Assembly (NCBI GenBank): GCA_903912445.1
Contig: CAIWHP010000125.1
Coordinates: 42,680-106,679 of the forward strand
Length of the DNA: 64,000 nucleotides
From: an uncultured Lentisphaerota bacterium
Lineage (GTDB): Bacteria; Verrucomicrobiota; Kiritimatiellia; CAIQIC01
Direction: 5' to 3'
The stretch's first letter is position 1, and each line of letters starts with the position of its first letter. Position numbers and translations under genes: made by a program. The notes below the pieces were generated by a model, which was not told the origin of the DNA, ran no database searches, and saw nothing but the letters and a program-made list of their open reading frames with translations. Below, in pieces: positions 17,206-25,523 of this stretch.

Positions 17206-17257
17206 CTGTAGCGGCGCCCTGCGGTCGCCGACGGCGGCCACAGGCCGCCGCTACAGC
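17206..17257. repeat. CTGTAGCGGCG inverted repeat (family C)
   Basis: CTGTAGCGGCGCCCTGCGG at the left end and CCGCCGCTACAG at the right end form the outer arms of a hairpin. A related element stands at 22807-22870. Confidence 0.65.
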
Positions 17258-17274
17258 CGAAGAAAACGCCGTTA

Positions 17275-18138
17275 CTATTTTTTCAGCAGCGCGGCCACGC
17301 TCTGGGTCATCGCCTCGCCGACGAGGCTGTCGATGGAGCACTTCTTCTGGGCGGCGAGCGTGCTCAGCTGCTGATATTGACGCTGCGAGAGCTTGGCCTT
17401 CGCGGCCAGCTCGCAGGTGCCGGGCAGGTCCAGCCAGTATTCGCGCGTCTTGGCGAGTTGCGTTGCGCCAAGGCCAAAACTTTTGAGCACACCGAGCGCC
17501 ATCATCTGGTTGCCCGCCGGGCCCATGTGGACGCCGTCGCCGGTCAGATAATTTCCGTTCGCGGGGCGCGGCTGGGTTTTCTTGGCCAGCGCGAGCGCGG
17601 CCTGCATGTCGGCGTTCAGGTCGGCGAGCGCGCACTTTTTCTCGGAGGCGAGCGTGCGGAGAAAGGCGTTGTAGGGGGCCAGCTTCTGGTTGAGCTCGTT
17701 GCCGGGCTCCTCCTTGATCATCGTCGAGGTCAGGATCATCACCTTGACGCCGGCGGACTGGCAGCGCTCCACCATCTTCGTGATGTTCTGCTGGTACTGG
17801 TCCAGCGGCACGCCTTTCTCGCCGTGCCAGACGTCGTTGACGCCGCAGCTCAGCGTCATCCAGGTGGGTTTCTTGCTGAGCACGTCCCGCTCCAGCCGCT
17901 CCAGCATCTGGTTGGACTTGTGGCCGCTGATGCCCGCGGGAATGGCCTCGGCCTTGATCCCGTTGGCCTCCAGCCCGCTGATGACCAGCCGGACGTACCC
18001 GCCCGGTCCGCTGGCGCCCTGCGCCGTGATGGAGTCACCAAGGAAAGCGATCTTGTCGCCGCTCTTCACGAGTTGTCCTTGCACAACAACACTCGCCAGC
18101 ATCAACGCACAACCACACAAACGCAGCTGCTTATTCAT
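17275..18138 (-). CDS. Secreted SGNH/GDSL hydrolase
   Basis: A 287-residue exported hydrolase with an N-terminal signal peptide (MNKQLRLCGCALMLASVVVQ). SGNH blocks are IAFLGDSITAQG (Ser), IPAGISGHKSNQML (Gly), LSCGVNDVWHG (Asn) and DGVHMGPAGN (Asp and His). The C-terminal about 70 residues form an extra helical segment. It is distinct from the neighbouring SGNH lipoprotein, so the two are not a recent duplication. A carbohydrate-esterase role is likely but unproven. Confidence 0.87.
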   Translation of the reverse strand: MNKQLRLCGCALMLASVVVQGQLVKSGDKIAFLGDSITAQGASGPGGYVRLVISGLEANGIKAEAIPAGISGHKSNQMLERLERDVLSKKPTWMTLSCGVNDVWHGEKGVPLDQYQQNITKMVERCQSAGVKVMILTSTMIKEEPGNELNQKLAPYNAFLRTLASEKKCALADLNADMQAALALAKKTQPRPANGNYLTGDGVHMGPAGNQMMALGVLKSFGLGATQLAKTREYWLDLPGTCELAAKAKLSQRQYQQLSTLAAQKKCSIDSLVGEAMTQSVAALLKK

Positions 18139-18200
18139 TGGATTCTCCTCTGCCTGTTTAACGGTCTTGTCCGCAACCCGTTGACTTCGTGCTTCACCAC

Positions 18201-18274
18201 GGTAGGGGCGCAGTCCTGCTGCGCCCTTCTTTCGCCTTCAGCACGCATCGGGCGCAGCAAGACTGCGCCCCTAC
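18201..18274. repeat. Complete family B inverted-pair element
   Basis: GTAGGGGCGCAGTCCTGCTG at the left and CAGCAAGACTGCGCCCCTAC at the right pair with each other, and each arm is itself a GGGCGCAG palindrome. It lies between the SGNH gene and recR, upstream of the former. Confidence 0.75.
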
Positions 18275-18277
18275 GGA

Positions 18278-18883
18278 TCACATGTTTTGCCGGCCCTGCA
18301 GGGCGCGGGCGAGCGTCAGCGGATCGGCGTAGGCGATCGCGCTCCCGGCGGGGACGCCCAGCGCGAGGCGCGTGACGCGGATGCCGGGGCGTTTTTCCAG
18401 GATGTGCCGGATGAAGGCCGCGGTGGAATCGCCCTCGACGTCGGGGCTCAGGGCGAGGATCACCTCGGTGATACCATCGGCCTCGATGCGTTTGAGCAGC
18501 GCCTCCAGCCGGAGGTGGCCGGGGCCCTCGCCGCGCATCGGCGAAAGCCGGCCGAGCAGCGCGTGGTAGCGGCCTTGAAAGGCGCCGGAGGCCTCGAGCG
18601 ACTGGATGTCGCTGGGTTCCTCGACGACGCAGAGGATGCGGCTGTCGCGCCGCGGGCTGGTGCAGAGCGCGCAGGGGTCGGTGCCGCGCAAGGTGAGGTC
18701 GCCGCACTGGGAGCAGACGGCGGTGCGCGCCGCGAGGTCGGCGAGCGCCGTGCCCAGTTCGCGCGTCAGGCCCTGTGGGTCGCGCGCGAGCTTGACGGCC
18801 ATGCGTTCGGCCGTGCGGCGGCCCACGCCCGGCAGACGCGCCAGCACCGCCATCAGTCGTTCCACTGGCTCAATGCGGCTCAT
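18278..18883 (-). CDS. recR: Recombination mediator RecR
   Basis: A 201-residue RecR of the RecFOR pathway that loads RecA at gaps. Helix-hairpin-helix LPGVGRRTAERMA, the C4 zinc finger CSQCGDLTLRGTDPCALC, and a Toprim domain beginning ILCVVEEPSD are all present. It is the last gene of the dnaX-ybaB-recR operon, starting seven bases after the ybaB stop. Confidence 0.96.
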   Translation of the reverse strand: MSRIEPVERLMAVLARLPGVGRRTAERMAVKLARDPQGLTRELGTALADLAARTAVCSQCGDLTLRGTDPCALCTSPRRDSRILCVVEEPSDIQSLEASGAFQGRYHALLGRLSPMRGEGPGHLRLEALLKRIEADGITEVILALSPDVEGDSTAAFIRHILEKRPGIRVTRLALGVPAGSAIAYADPLTLARALQGRQNM

Positions 18884-18890
18884 GCATGGT

Positions 18891-19202
18891 TCAGCCGAGG
18901 CCGGGGATGTTCAGGCCGGCGGTGATCTTGCCGAGCTCCTTCGCGGCCATTTCCTTGGCGGCGGTCAGCGCGCCATCGACGGCGGCGGTGACGAGGTCTT
19001 CGAGCAGGTCCACCTCGGCGGGGTTGACGACCTTGGGGTCGATCTTGATGCGGGCGAGCGTGCCGTCGCCGCGCGCGGTCGCCGTGACCATCCCGCCGCC
19101 GGCGGAAAAATCGAGGGTCTTCTCGGCCAGCTCGCCCTGGACGCGTTCCATATCCTTCTGCATCGAGGCGGCTTGTTTCATCATCTTCATGAAGTTCGGC
19201 AT
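18891..19202 (-). CDS. YbaB/EbfC nucleoid-associated protein
   Basis: A 103-residue DNA-binding protein. It starts MPNFMKMMKQAASMQKDM and contains the family's central strand motif (SAGGGMVTATARGDG) and IDPKVVNPAEVDLLEDLV. Its position between dnaX and recR is the standard order. Confidence 0.95.
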   Translation of the reverse strand: MPNFMKMMKQAASMQKDMERVQGELAEKTLDFSAGGGMVTATARGDGTLARIKIDPKVVNPAEVDLLEDLVTAAVDGALTAAKEMAAKELGKITAGLNIPGLG

Positions 19203-19225
19203 GGTCTTTCTCCTGGGTTAAAAGG

Positions 19226-20935
19226 TTATTGGCGGACGTCGCCGATATCGCCGTTGAAGGCTTCCAGCACGTTGTTCACCGCGGGGTGCTTGTGCCAGTC
19301 ACGCTTGTCCTTCGGTGCGCCCTTGGGCGCGGCGGACGGCGCGGCGGCTGCCGGCGCCACGGTGGCCGGCGGCGGCGCGCCGGGCGCCGCTGCGGCAGCC
19401 CCCACCTTGAACTCCACCGCGACGGCACGGCCGAGGGCCTCGCGCAGGACGTGCTGCACGACTTTCTGTGTGCGCGGATTGCGGACATTCGCGACCTCGC
19501 CGGCAAATTCGGGATCGAAGGCGATGACTACATGATCACCAACCACGCTCGCGGGCTGCGCATCCACGAGGTATTTCCTGGCCATCAGATCGACGCCGCC
19601 GATCTGCTCGACCAGCTTGGGCCACTGCTGGACCAGCTTGGCGAGATCGTCCTGCGCGGCCGCGGCGGGCGGCGGCGCTGCGGGCGGCGGCGCGACGGTG
19701 CGCGGCACGGGCGCGGCGGCATAGCGGGCCGGTTCCTCGGCGACCAGCGCCGGCGGCGGCTCGTCGTCGTCCGCGGGCCCGCCCGCGCCGACTGCGGCGC
19801 GCGCGGCCTGGACACTGCGCAGGACTTCGTCGAGCGTGGCGACGCGCGCGGCGCGGCAGCCGCGGACGAGCGCGATTTCCAGCAGCGTGCGGCGGGAGAG
19901 CGCGTAGCGCATCCGCGCATCGGCCTCGACCAGCAGCTCCACGATGCGCAGCAGCTTGTCGGTGTCGAGCGCGGCGGCGGAGGTCTTGAGCTGCGCGATC
20001 TGCTCCTCGGTCAGGTCCGGCAGCACGGCCGCGTCGCCGGCATAGCGGCAGACGAGCAGGTCGCGGAAATAGCCGAGCAGCTCGACGACGAGCCGCTGCA
20101 GGTCCTTGCCGTTGGCATCGAGCTCGGCGACGATGCGCAGCGTCGTGCTGATGTCGCCGCCCACCACGGCGTGCGCGAGCGCCTCCAGCGTCTGGTGCGC
20201 CACGAGGCCGAACACCGCGAGCACGTCGGGCTCGGCGATCTTTTTGCCGCGGAAGGCGACGAGCTGGTCGAGCGCGCCGGTCGCATCGCGCAGGCCGCCC
20301 TCGGCGCCGCGGGCGATCGCGAGGAGCGCATCCGGGGCGATCACGATCTGCTCGGCCTTGGCGATCTTCTCGAGCTGGCCGACGATCTCGCGCAGCGAGA
20401 TGCGCCGCAGGTCGAAGCGCTGGCAGCGCGAGAGGATGGTCGTCGGCACCTTCTGCGGATCGGTGGTGGCGAAGAAAAATTTGACGTGCTTCGGCGGCTC
20501 CTCCAGCGTCTTGAGCAGCGCGTTGAAGGACGAAGTCGAAAGCATGTGGACTTCGTCAATGATGTAGATTTTGAAACGGGCGCTCGCGGGCGCGAAGCTG
20601 ACCGAATCGATGATGATGTCCCGGATCTTGTCCACCTGGGTGTTGGAAGCGGCATCGAATTCCAGCACATCGAAGCTGGAGCCCGCCGTGATTTCCTTGC
20701 AGGAGTCACAGGTGTCGCACGGGGTCGGGGTGGGGCCCTGCGCGCAGTTGAGCGCCTTGGCGAAGATGCGCGCGGTGGTCGTCTTGCCCGTGCCGCGCGG
20801 GCCGACGAAGATGTAGGCGTGCGCCACGCGGTCGCTGGTGATCGCGTTGCGCAGCGTCTGCGTGACGTGCGCCTGCCCGACGACGTCGTCGAACTGTTGC
20901 GGCCGCCACTTGCGGGCCAAAACCTCATAAGCCAT
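19226..20935 (-). CDS. dnaX: DNA polymerase III gamma/tau subunit
   Basis: Clamp-loader ATPase, 569 residues from the start MAYEVLARKWRPQQFDDVVG. Walker A is GPRGTGKTTTAR, the zinc-binding cysteines lie in LNCAQGPTPTPCDTCDSC, the DEVH Walker B is in IYIIDEVHMLS, and the SRC arginine-finger motif is ILSRCQRFD. An Ala/Pro-rich linker (about residues 390-450) leads to a C-terminal tau-like domain. An upstream in-frame extension to 21019 lacks similarity. I saw no obvious A-rich frameshift signal, so a separate gamma form is not predicted. Confidence 0.95.
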   Translation of the reverse strand: MAYEVLARKWRPQQFDDVVGQAHVTQTLRNAITSDRVAHAYIFVGPRGTGKTTTARIFAKALNCAQGPTPTPCDTCDSCKEITAGSSFDVLEFDAASNTQVDKIRDIIIDSVSFAPASARFKIYIIDEVHMLSTSSFNALLKTLEEPPKHVKFFFATTDPQKVPTTILSRCQRFDLRRISLREIVGQLEKIAKAEQIVIAPDALLAIARGAEGGLRDATGALDQLVAFRGKKIAEPDVLAVFGLVAHQTLEALAHAVVGGDISTTLRIVAELDANGKDLQRLVVELLGYFRDLLVCRYAGDAAVLPDLTEEQIAQLKTSAAALDTDKLLRIVELLVEADARMRYALSRRTLLEIALVRGCRAARVATLDEVLRSVQAARAAVGAGGPADDDEPPPALVAEEPARYAAAPVPRTVAPPPAAPPPAAAAQDDLAKLVQQWPKLVEQIGGVDLMARKYLVDAQPASVVGDHVVIAFDPEFAGEVANVRNPRTQKVVQHVLREALGRAVAVEFKVGAAAAAPGAPPPATVAPAAAAPSAAPKGAPKDKRDWHKHPAVNNVLEAFNGDIGDVRQ

Positions 20936-21085
20936 ACGTCGACCTCGTGGAACAACACCGGAGTGCTGGAACGGAGCCATAGGCTGGAGCGCCGTGCAGT
21001 TTTCCTGGCACCCCAGCACGCCCTGCGTCAGCCCTTTCCAGCACCCAGTTCTCCCTTACTCCATCACACCATCCATAATTTTATA

Positions 21086-21355
21086 GGCCGTGCATCCCGG
21101 GTTGGACGACCTTCGCGTTCGCTTCTGGCGTTTCTGCGGCTCCGGTCAGGCACCCCACGGCGCCCGGAGGAGCCGGCGTACCGTTGCTACCTTCCGGTCC
21201 TGGCGGGTTTGGCCGGACTCCGTCGCATGAGACCCGACCTTCAATGCCGCATCCGCGCCTTCCACGCCCGCAAGGGCCGCCGCGCCCAGGCATTCCCTCC
21301 TGCTGAAGCGGGTTGCAGGTACAGGGCACCGCTAACTCCCCAGGTAGCACGGCGC
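21086..21355 (-). ncRNA. ffs: Signal recognition particle RNA, large (Alu-containing) type
   Basis: Read on the minus strand, this holds the domain IV hallmark CCAGGACCGGAAGGTAGCAA. The 5' Alu-type part reads GCCGTGCTACCTGGGGAGTT followed by AGCGGTGCCCTGTA. The ends pair through GCCGTGC at 21348-21354 and GCACGGC from 21087-21093. At about 270 nt it is the Bacillus-like large form, not the 4.5S form. It sits immediately upstream of dnaX, as in the scr-dnaX order known from Firmicutes. End positions are approximate. Confidence 0.88.
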
Positions 21356-21359
21356 GGCC

Positions 21360-21388
21360 ACGATACCGCCCGCGCCGGAGCTTGGCAA
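21360..21388 (-). promoter_or_regulatory. Promoter of the SRP RNA
   Basis: On the minus strand, TTGCCA (21388-21383), a 17-base spacer and TATCGT (21365-21360). The predicted start falls a few bases later, at the 5' end of the SRP RNA. Confidence 0.55.
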
Positions 21389-21397
21389 CGGCGAAGA

Positions 21398-21478
21398 TTT
21401 TCCAAGGGTTGGAAAACGAACTCCGGCTCTTTTCCAGACCTTGGAAAAGGCCTGCGCAGGCCGTTCCAAGCCCTGGAA
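21398..21478. repeat. Triple TTCCAAG palindromes (family A)
   Basis: Three palindromes begin at 21398 (TTTTCCAAGGGTTGGAAAA), 21430 (TTTTCCAGACCTTGGAAAA) and 21464 (TTCCAAGCCCTGGAA), spaced 32 and 34 bases. The array ends three bases before the dapL stop codon at 21481 and lies just upstream of the SRP promoter. Confidence 0.8.
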
Positions 21479-21480
21479 AA

Positions 21481-22704
21481 TCAGAAGACCAGCCGGGCCG
21501 CGGCGAGGCGGCGCCCGAGCTCGCCCAGGACGCGGTCGTCATCGGCGGCGCCGGCGGACTCGAAGGTCGCGGAGAAGCGCAGGAACGCGCCGACGTCGTC
21601 CCACGGCACCGTGGAGATCGAGCATTCGCGGATCAAAAACTGCGAGGCCTCCTCGGCCGTCTTGAACACCTGCGCGCCGGCGCCCTTGGGCGCGGGCAGG
21701 TAGAGGTAGAACGTGCCGCCGGGCATCCGCGCGGCGAAGCCGGCGCGCTGCAAAACCTTGACGAGTTTTTCGAGCCGGCGGCGGTAGTGCTCGCGGATGC
21801 TCTCGGACAGCTGGATGTCGGCGATGCCGGCGGTCGCGGCGAGCTGGATCGCCTTGAACTGGCCGCTGTCCACGTTGTCCTTGACCTCGGCGAACGCCTT
21901 GACGGCCTTGGCGTGGCCGGCGACGAAGCCGAGCCGCCAGCCGGTCATGTTGTAGCTCTTGCTCATCGAGTGCAGCTCGATGGCGCAGTCCTTGCCGCCG
22001 GGCCGGCCGAGGATCGAGAGCCGCTCTTGGCCGTAGATCAGCGTCGCGTAGGCGGCGTCCTGCACGATCAGGATGTTGTGCCGGTGCGCGAAGGCGATGA
22101 GCGCGTCGAAAAATTCCGGCGTCGCCGCGGCGCCGGTCGGGTTGTTCGGGTAGTTGACGTAAAACAGCTTGGTGCGCGCGATGACCGCCGGGTCCAGCGC
22201 CGCGAGGTCGGGCAAGAAGCCGTGCTCGGCGCGCAGCGGAACCTTGACGACTTCGCCGCCGAGGTATTTCGTGTGCGTGCCGAGCACGGGATAGCCGGGC
22301 ACGGTCAGCAGCACGGCGTCGCCGGGGTTGACGAAGCACAGCGGCAGCATCGCGAGCGCGGGCTTGGAGCCGATGCTGTGGTTGATCTCGGTGTCCGGGT
22401 CGAGCCCGCGGACGCCGAAGAATTTTTCCATGTAGTTTGCGGCGGCGACCCGGAACGCGCGGACGCCGTTGTCGGCGTAGCCGCGGTTGGCGGGGTCGTC
22501 CACGGCGATCTTGAGCGCCTCGCGGATCGGGCCGGGTGCCATCTGGTCGGGCTCGCCGACGCCGAAGTCGAGCATCTCGACCTCCGGCCGCGCCGCGCGC
22601 GCCGCCGCCTTGGCGCGCTTGATCTTCTCGAACTTATAGATCTCGTCCGTCAGCCCGAACTGCGCCCCGCCGATGCGCGCCGCGAAAAGTTTTTGCAGAT
22701 CCAT
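21481..22704 (-). CDS. dapL: LL-diaminopimelate aminotransferase
   Basis: Converts tetrahydrodipicolinate directly to LL-diaminopimelate for lysine and peptidoglycan synthesis, a route known in Verrucomicrobiota and chlamydiae. The 407-residue protein shows the fold-type I signatures LDFGVGEPDQMAPG, NRGYADNGVRAFR, YVNYPNNPTGA and the PLP-lysine site SMSKSYNMTGWRLGF. The ATG at 22704 follows a GGAGAGG ribosome-binding site; the longer upstream frame passes through a repeat and is not used. Other class I aminotransferase functions cannot be fully excluded. Confidence 0.87.
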   Translation of the reverse strand: MDLQKLFAARIGGAQFGLTDEIYKFEKIKRAKAAARAARPEVEMLDFGVGEPDQMAPGPIREALKIAVDDPANRGYADNGVRAFRVAAANYMEKFFGVRGLDPDTEINHSIGSKPALAMLPLCFVNPGDAVLLTVPGYPVLGTHTKYLGGEVVKVPLRAEHGFLPDLAALDPAVIARTKLFYVNYPNNPTGAAATPEFFDALIAFAHRHNILIVQDAAYATLIYGQERLSILGRPGGKDCAIELHSMSKSYNMTGWRLGFVAGHAKAVKAFAEVKDNVDSGQFKAIQLAATAGIADIQLSESIREHYRRRLEKLVKVLQRAGFAARMPGGTFYLYLPAPKGAGAQVFKTAEEASQFLIRECSISTVPWDDVGAFLRFSATFESAGAADDDRVLGELGRRLAAARLVF

Positions 22705-22806
22705 CGTATTATCCTCTCCACTGTGAAAACCGGCGGTACGAAACCAAAATCCGCCGCCGACTTCGAGCCTTTTCGGCTCTGGAGTAACGGGCCCATGGGA
22801 CCGTGC

Positions 22807-22870
22807 TGTGTAGCCACGGCGCTCCGTCGCCGTGTTTGCCAGACGCTCCGACAGAGCGGGGCGGCTACAG
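22807..22870. repeat. TGTAGCCACGGCG inverted repeat (family C-like)
   Basis: TGTGTAGCCACGGCGCTCCG and CGGGGCGGCTACAGC bracket a 64-base element with internal smaller palindromes. It lies in the spacer between the divergent dapL and the zinc-ribbon gene. Confidence 0.6.
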
Positions 22871-22915
22871 CCTTCGCCTTGACCATCCCCCGGGTGTTTG
22901 CGAAAAGGCTTTCGG

Positions 22916-22944
22916 TTGGCGGTGGCCTGGCCAATAACTATAAA
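22916..22944 (+). promoter_or_regulatory. Sigma70-like promoter for the zinc-ribbon gene
   Basis: TTGGCG (22916-22921), a 17-base spacer and TATAAA (22939-22944), 51 bases before the ATG. Confidence 0.5.
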
Positions 22945-22994
22945 AATACCAGGTGGAATTCCGCCTAGCAGCATGTTTTGCGTGGAGCGATAAA

Positions 22995-23345
22995 ATGAAG
23001 AAGACACTTTCCAAGAATCCCATCAAGAGGCAACGTGAAGAAAAGCGCATTAAGAAGCTGAGGAAAGCGAGTCGCATCGTACAAGGTGTGGAGATTCCCA
23101 AAGGCGCATTGCCAGCTGATCCTGAGAGCCAATTTCATGGCGGCGGTTATGCCGTAAAATTTTCTTACCAAGATATTCACTATTCTTGTGCGGGGTGCGG
23201 AAAGAAGGAGGTTTGGACAGCAGAGCAGCAGAAGAGGTACTTCGAGGTTCAAAAAGGCAATATCTACAACAAACCGAAGTGGTGCCATGAATGCCATGTA
23301 AAGCGAATGCAGGACAAACCAGGCACGAAACCGATGAGCGCATAA
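22995..23345 (+). CDS. Probable zinc-ribbon domain protein
   Basis: A 116-residue basic protein. Lys/Arg-rich N-terminus (KKTLSKNPIKRQREEKRIKK), then a C4 zinc ribbon formed by SCAGCGKKEVW and KWCHECHVKR. This matches the 'probable zinc-ribbon' family often annotated near nucleic-acid enzymes, but no function is known. Its base composition is clearly lower in GC than the neighbouring genes, which suggests a more recent arrival. It has its own promoter and no operon partner. Confidence 0.7.
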   Translation: MKKTLSKNPIKRQREEKRIKKLRKASRIVQGVEIPKGALPADPESQFHGGGYAVKFSYQDIHYSCAGCGKKEVWTAEQQKRYFEVQKGNIYNKPKWCHECHVKRMQDKPGTKPMSA

Positions 23346-23431
23346 CACGATGATGGCAGGATGAGCGCTGGCAGGATGAGCGCTTGCGCTCGGCAAAATC
23401 CGGGGCTAGGCTTGCACCGGAATTGAGCATC

Positions 23432-23701
23432 ATGACAACCGAAACACAGACGTTGGAAGCGGCGGCGCTGAAGTTGCCGCCGGGAGCGCGGGCGCGACTG
23501 GCCGAACAACTGATTGCCAGCCTCGACAACCTCGACACGGCCGAGACTGAACGCCTCTGGGCCGAAGAAGCCGAGCGGCGCTATCAAGCCTATCAGGCCG
23601 GAAAGATTCCAGCCCGCGTGGCCGAGGATGTTTTCAAGGATGCCTACGGCAAGCTCATCGGGCTCACGCGATCCAGGGCCGCGGGCGGCCTTTCGCCGTG
23701 A
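23432..23701 (+). CDS. Orphan addiction-module antitoxin, altered 3' end
   Basis: The 89-residue product from the ATG at 23432 matches the short 'putative addiction module component' antitoxin family: ALKLPPGARARLAEQLIASL followed by LWAEEAERRYQAYQAGKIPA and EDVFKDAYGKL. Family members usually stop just after this last motif and are followed by a RelE/ParE-type toxin. Here the frame runs on for about 13 residues (IGLTRSRAAGGLSP) into the antisense 3' end of the Tat-protein gene, and no toxin gene follows. It looks like the remains of a toxin-antitoxin locus. Confidence 0.65.
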   Translation: MTTETQTLEAAALKLPPGARARLAEQLIASLDNLDTAETERLWAEEAERRYQAYQAGKIPARVAEDVFKDAYGKLIGLTRSRAAGGLSP

Positions 23702-24659
23702 CCACCTGCAGCGCCTTGGCGGCGATGTCGGTGTTCTCGACGATCTGGAAATCGAACATGCCGACGCACAGGAAGTCCGCGCCGTTCTCGAAGCACCACT
23801 GGAACGCCTGGCGCGGATGGATCGCGCCGGCGGCGAGGGTCTTGAACGCGATCCACGGCTTGTTCAGCTTGGCCATGTAATCGATCGTTTCCTTGGCGTT
23901 GGTGCACCACATGTTGTCGTGATGCAGATTGTGATCCGGCTTGGAGCCGTCGATCTCGTCGAAGGCGTGGCGGCCGCTCTCGGGCGTCGCGCTCCAGTAG
24001 CTGTCTTTGTGCAGCGTCTTCACCCAGAAGTCCGGGTCGAGCCCGGCCTGCACGCACTGGCGCACGGTCTCGAGGCTGTGCGCGCCCAGGCCGAAGGGGG
24101 CGCCGAGGTCCTTCATGAAGCTGACGATGCTTTCGAGCTCCTTCAGCTGGCCGGTCTTGACCATCTTGTCGCAGATGCCGCCCTGCACATAGACCGCGTC
24201 GGCGCCGGTGTCCACGGAGCTCTTGATCGAGTCCTTGAGGTTGCCGGCCGCGCAATCGCTGATCCACTGCATCTTGCCGCCGGCCTTGCGGTAGGCGTTG
24301 ATGACGCGGTTGGACGCCGGGTTGGTCAGCGCGGTGTTGATGCCACGCTTCTCGGCGAGCTGGAAGGTCTCGATGACCTTGTCGTCGGTGTGATAGGCCT
24401 TGATCAGCGGCGAGACATAGATCAGGTCGCGGCTGTGCGCCCAGCCGCCGATGAGGTTGCCGCCGCAGATCACGCGGCTGATTTCGAGATCCTTGATCTT
24501 GCCCTTCGGCAGGGTCAGCGGGTTTACGCTGGCCGCTGCCGGGGCGGGTGTGATATCCGCAGCGAGCGCCTTCTCCTCATGGCTGCCCCACGCCAGCGCC
24601 GCGCCGCCGGCCACCAGCGAACGTTTCAGAAAACCGCGCCGTCCGATTCCCTCTGTCAT
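23664..24659 (-). CDS. Tat-exported aldo/keto reductase-like protein
   Basis: A 331-residue protein with a twin-arginine signal (RRGFLKRSLVAGGAALAW). The mature part looks like a TIM barrel: ISRVICGGNLIGG near the N-terminus, repeated beta-alpha units, and FLCVGMFDFQIVENTDIA near the end. Such Tat-exported, aldo/keto-reductase-like proteins are common in PVC bacteria with unknown substrates. Its last 38 bases overlap the convergent antitoxin frame. A sugar or sugar-acid oxidoreductase role is possible but unproven. Confidence 0.65.
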   Translation of the reverse strand: MTEGIGRRGFLKRSLVAGGAALAWGSHEEKALAADITPAPAAASVNPLTLPKGKIKDLEISRVICGGNLIGGWAHSRDLIYVSPLIKAYHTDDKVIETFQLAEKRGINTALTNPASNRVINAYRKAGGKMQWISDCAAGNLKDSIKSSVDTGADAVYVQGGICDKMVKTGQLKELESIVSFMKDLGAPFGLGAHSLETVRQCVQAGLDPDFWVKTLHKDSYWSATPESGRHAFDEIDGSKPDHNLHHDNMWCTNAKETIDYMAKLNKPWIAFKTLAAGAIHPRQAFQWCFENGADFLCVGMFDFQIVENTDIAAKALQVVTAKGRPRPWIA

Positions 24660-24748
24660 GGCTGTGTCCTTTCCAGGTTGCCGTTCCTATCGACTCGCCC
24701 GCCCGCGCCGCGGACAATAATCCCGGTCCGCGGCCGAATCAAGCGCGG

Positions 24749-25444
24749 TCAGTCCGGCAGCTTGCGCAGCAGGATGCGCCGCAGCTCGGCGCGCGTCTGA
24801 TAGGTGGCGAGGCCGAGCGGCATGCACGCCTCGATCTCGCCGGCGCGCATGCCGAGCCGGTGGTCGTCGATGTCGAGGTTGACGATGCGCTGGTTGTCCA
24901 AAAACGCCTCGATCTTCTCGGGCGTGACGCGCAGGCAGATTTTATACCACTGGTGCTGCTCGAATTTTTGCGTGTCGCCGGTGGAGTTTTCGGAGGCATC
25001 CATGTCGTCGATGCTCGAAATGCCGGTCAGGCTGCCGCCCCAGCCGCCGATGATCAGCGTGCAGCTGTTCGAATACACCGGGAACGTCAGCCCGCAGAAG
25101 AAATCCGAGCCGGAGGTCCGCCGCGCCTCGAGCACGATCTCGTAGTTCATGCGCACCGGCTTGTTCGTGTAGACGAGGCCGGTCAGCACCTCGCCCGCGC
25201 CGATCTCCAGCGCGCCGTTGGACAGGATCTTGACCGCGCCCGCGCCGCCGAACGGCACCACCTGCCAGCCGGCGAGCGTGTGCCCGTTGAACAGCTCGAC
25301 GAAAACATTCGTCGCGGCAGGGGGCGCGTTGGTCACGGCCGCGACGGCTTTTGCCGGCGTTTTTGCCGGCGGGGTTTCCTTCGCGCCAGCGGCGCCGGCC
25401 CAGAGGGCGAGCAGCGCCGCCCCTAAAATCGGTGTGATCTTCAT
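24749..25444 (-). CDS. Secreted DUF1080 (3-keto-disaccharide hydrolase-like) protein
   Basis: A 231-residue exported protein with signal peptide MKITPILGAALLALWAGAAG, a short Ala/Pro linker, then a concanavalin-like jelly-roll domain. The DUF1080 signature is FVELFNGHTLAGWQV, and SDFFCGLTFPVYSNSCTL and LLRKLPD also fit. The family includes 3-keto-glycoside hydrolases and is strongly expanded in PVC genomes. Start chosen at the ATG at 25444; upstream is a family A repeat pair. Confidence 0.78.
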   Translation of the reverse strand: MKITPILGAALLALWAGAAGAKETPPAKTPAKAVAAVTNAPPAATNVFVELFNGHTLAGWQVVPFGGAGAVKILSNGALEIGAGEVLTGLVYTNKPVRMNYEIVLEARRTSGSDFFCGLTFPVYSNSCTLIIGGWGGSLTGISSIDDMDASENSTGDTQKFEQHQWYKICLRVTPEKIEAFLDNQRIVNLDIDDHRLGMRAGEIEACMPLGLATYQTRAELRRILLRKLPD

Positions 25445-25468
25445 CGTGGTTGCCTTTGTTGGACGGAG

Positions 25469-25515
25469 TTTCCAAGGTTTGGAAAAGCGGCACAAGCCTT
25501 TTCCAAGCCTTGGAA
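25469..25515. repeat. Paired TTCCAAG palindromes (family A)
   Basis: TTTCCAAGGTTTGGAAA at 25469-25485 and TTTTCCAAGCCTTGGAA at 25499-25515, start-to-start 30 bases. They lie between the DUF1080 gene and the tonB stop, which is nine bases further on. Confidence 0.8.
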
Positions 25516-25523
25516 CGCCACGC

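Noticed and set aside
21398-21478. Regularly spaced palindromes resembling a small CRISPR array
   Set aside because: Repeats are only 15-19 bases and imperfect, spacers are about 13-16 bases, no cas genes are present, and the same pairs occur singly at other loci.
21081-21542. Open frame covering the SRP RNA region on the minus strand
   Set aside because: It coincides with a structured RNA having the SRP domain IV and Alu hallmarks, and its product has no recognisable protein features.
19229-21703. 824-codon plus-strand open frame over dnaX
   Set aside because: Antisense shadow of dnaX and the SRP RNA, with no domain matches.
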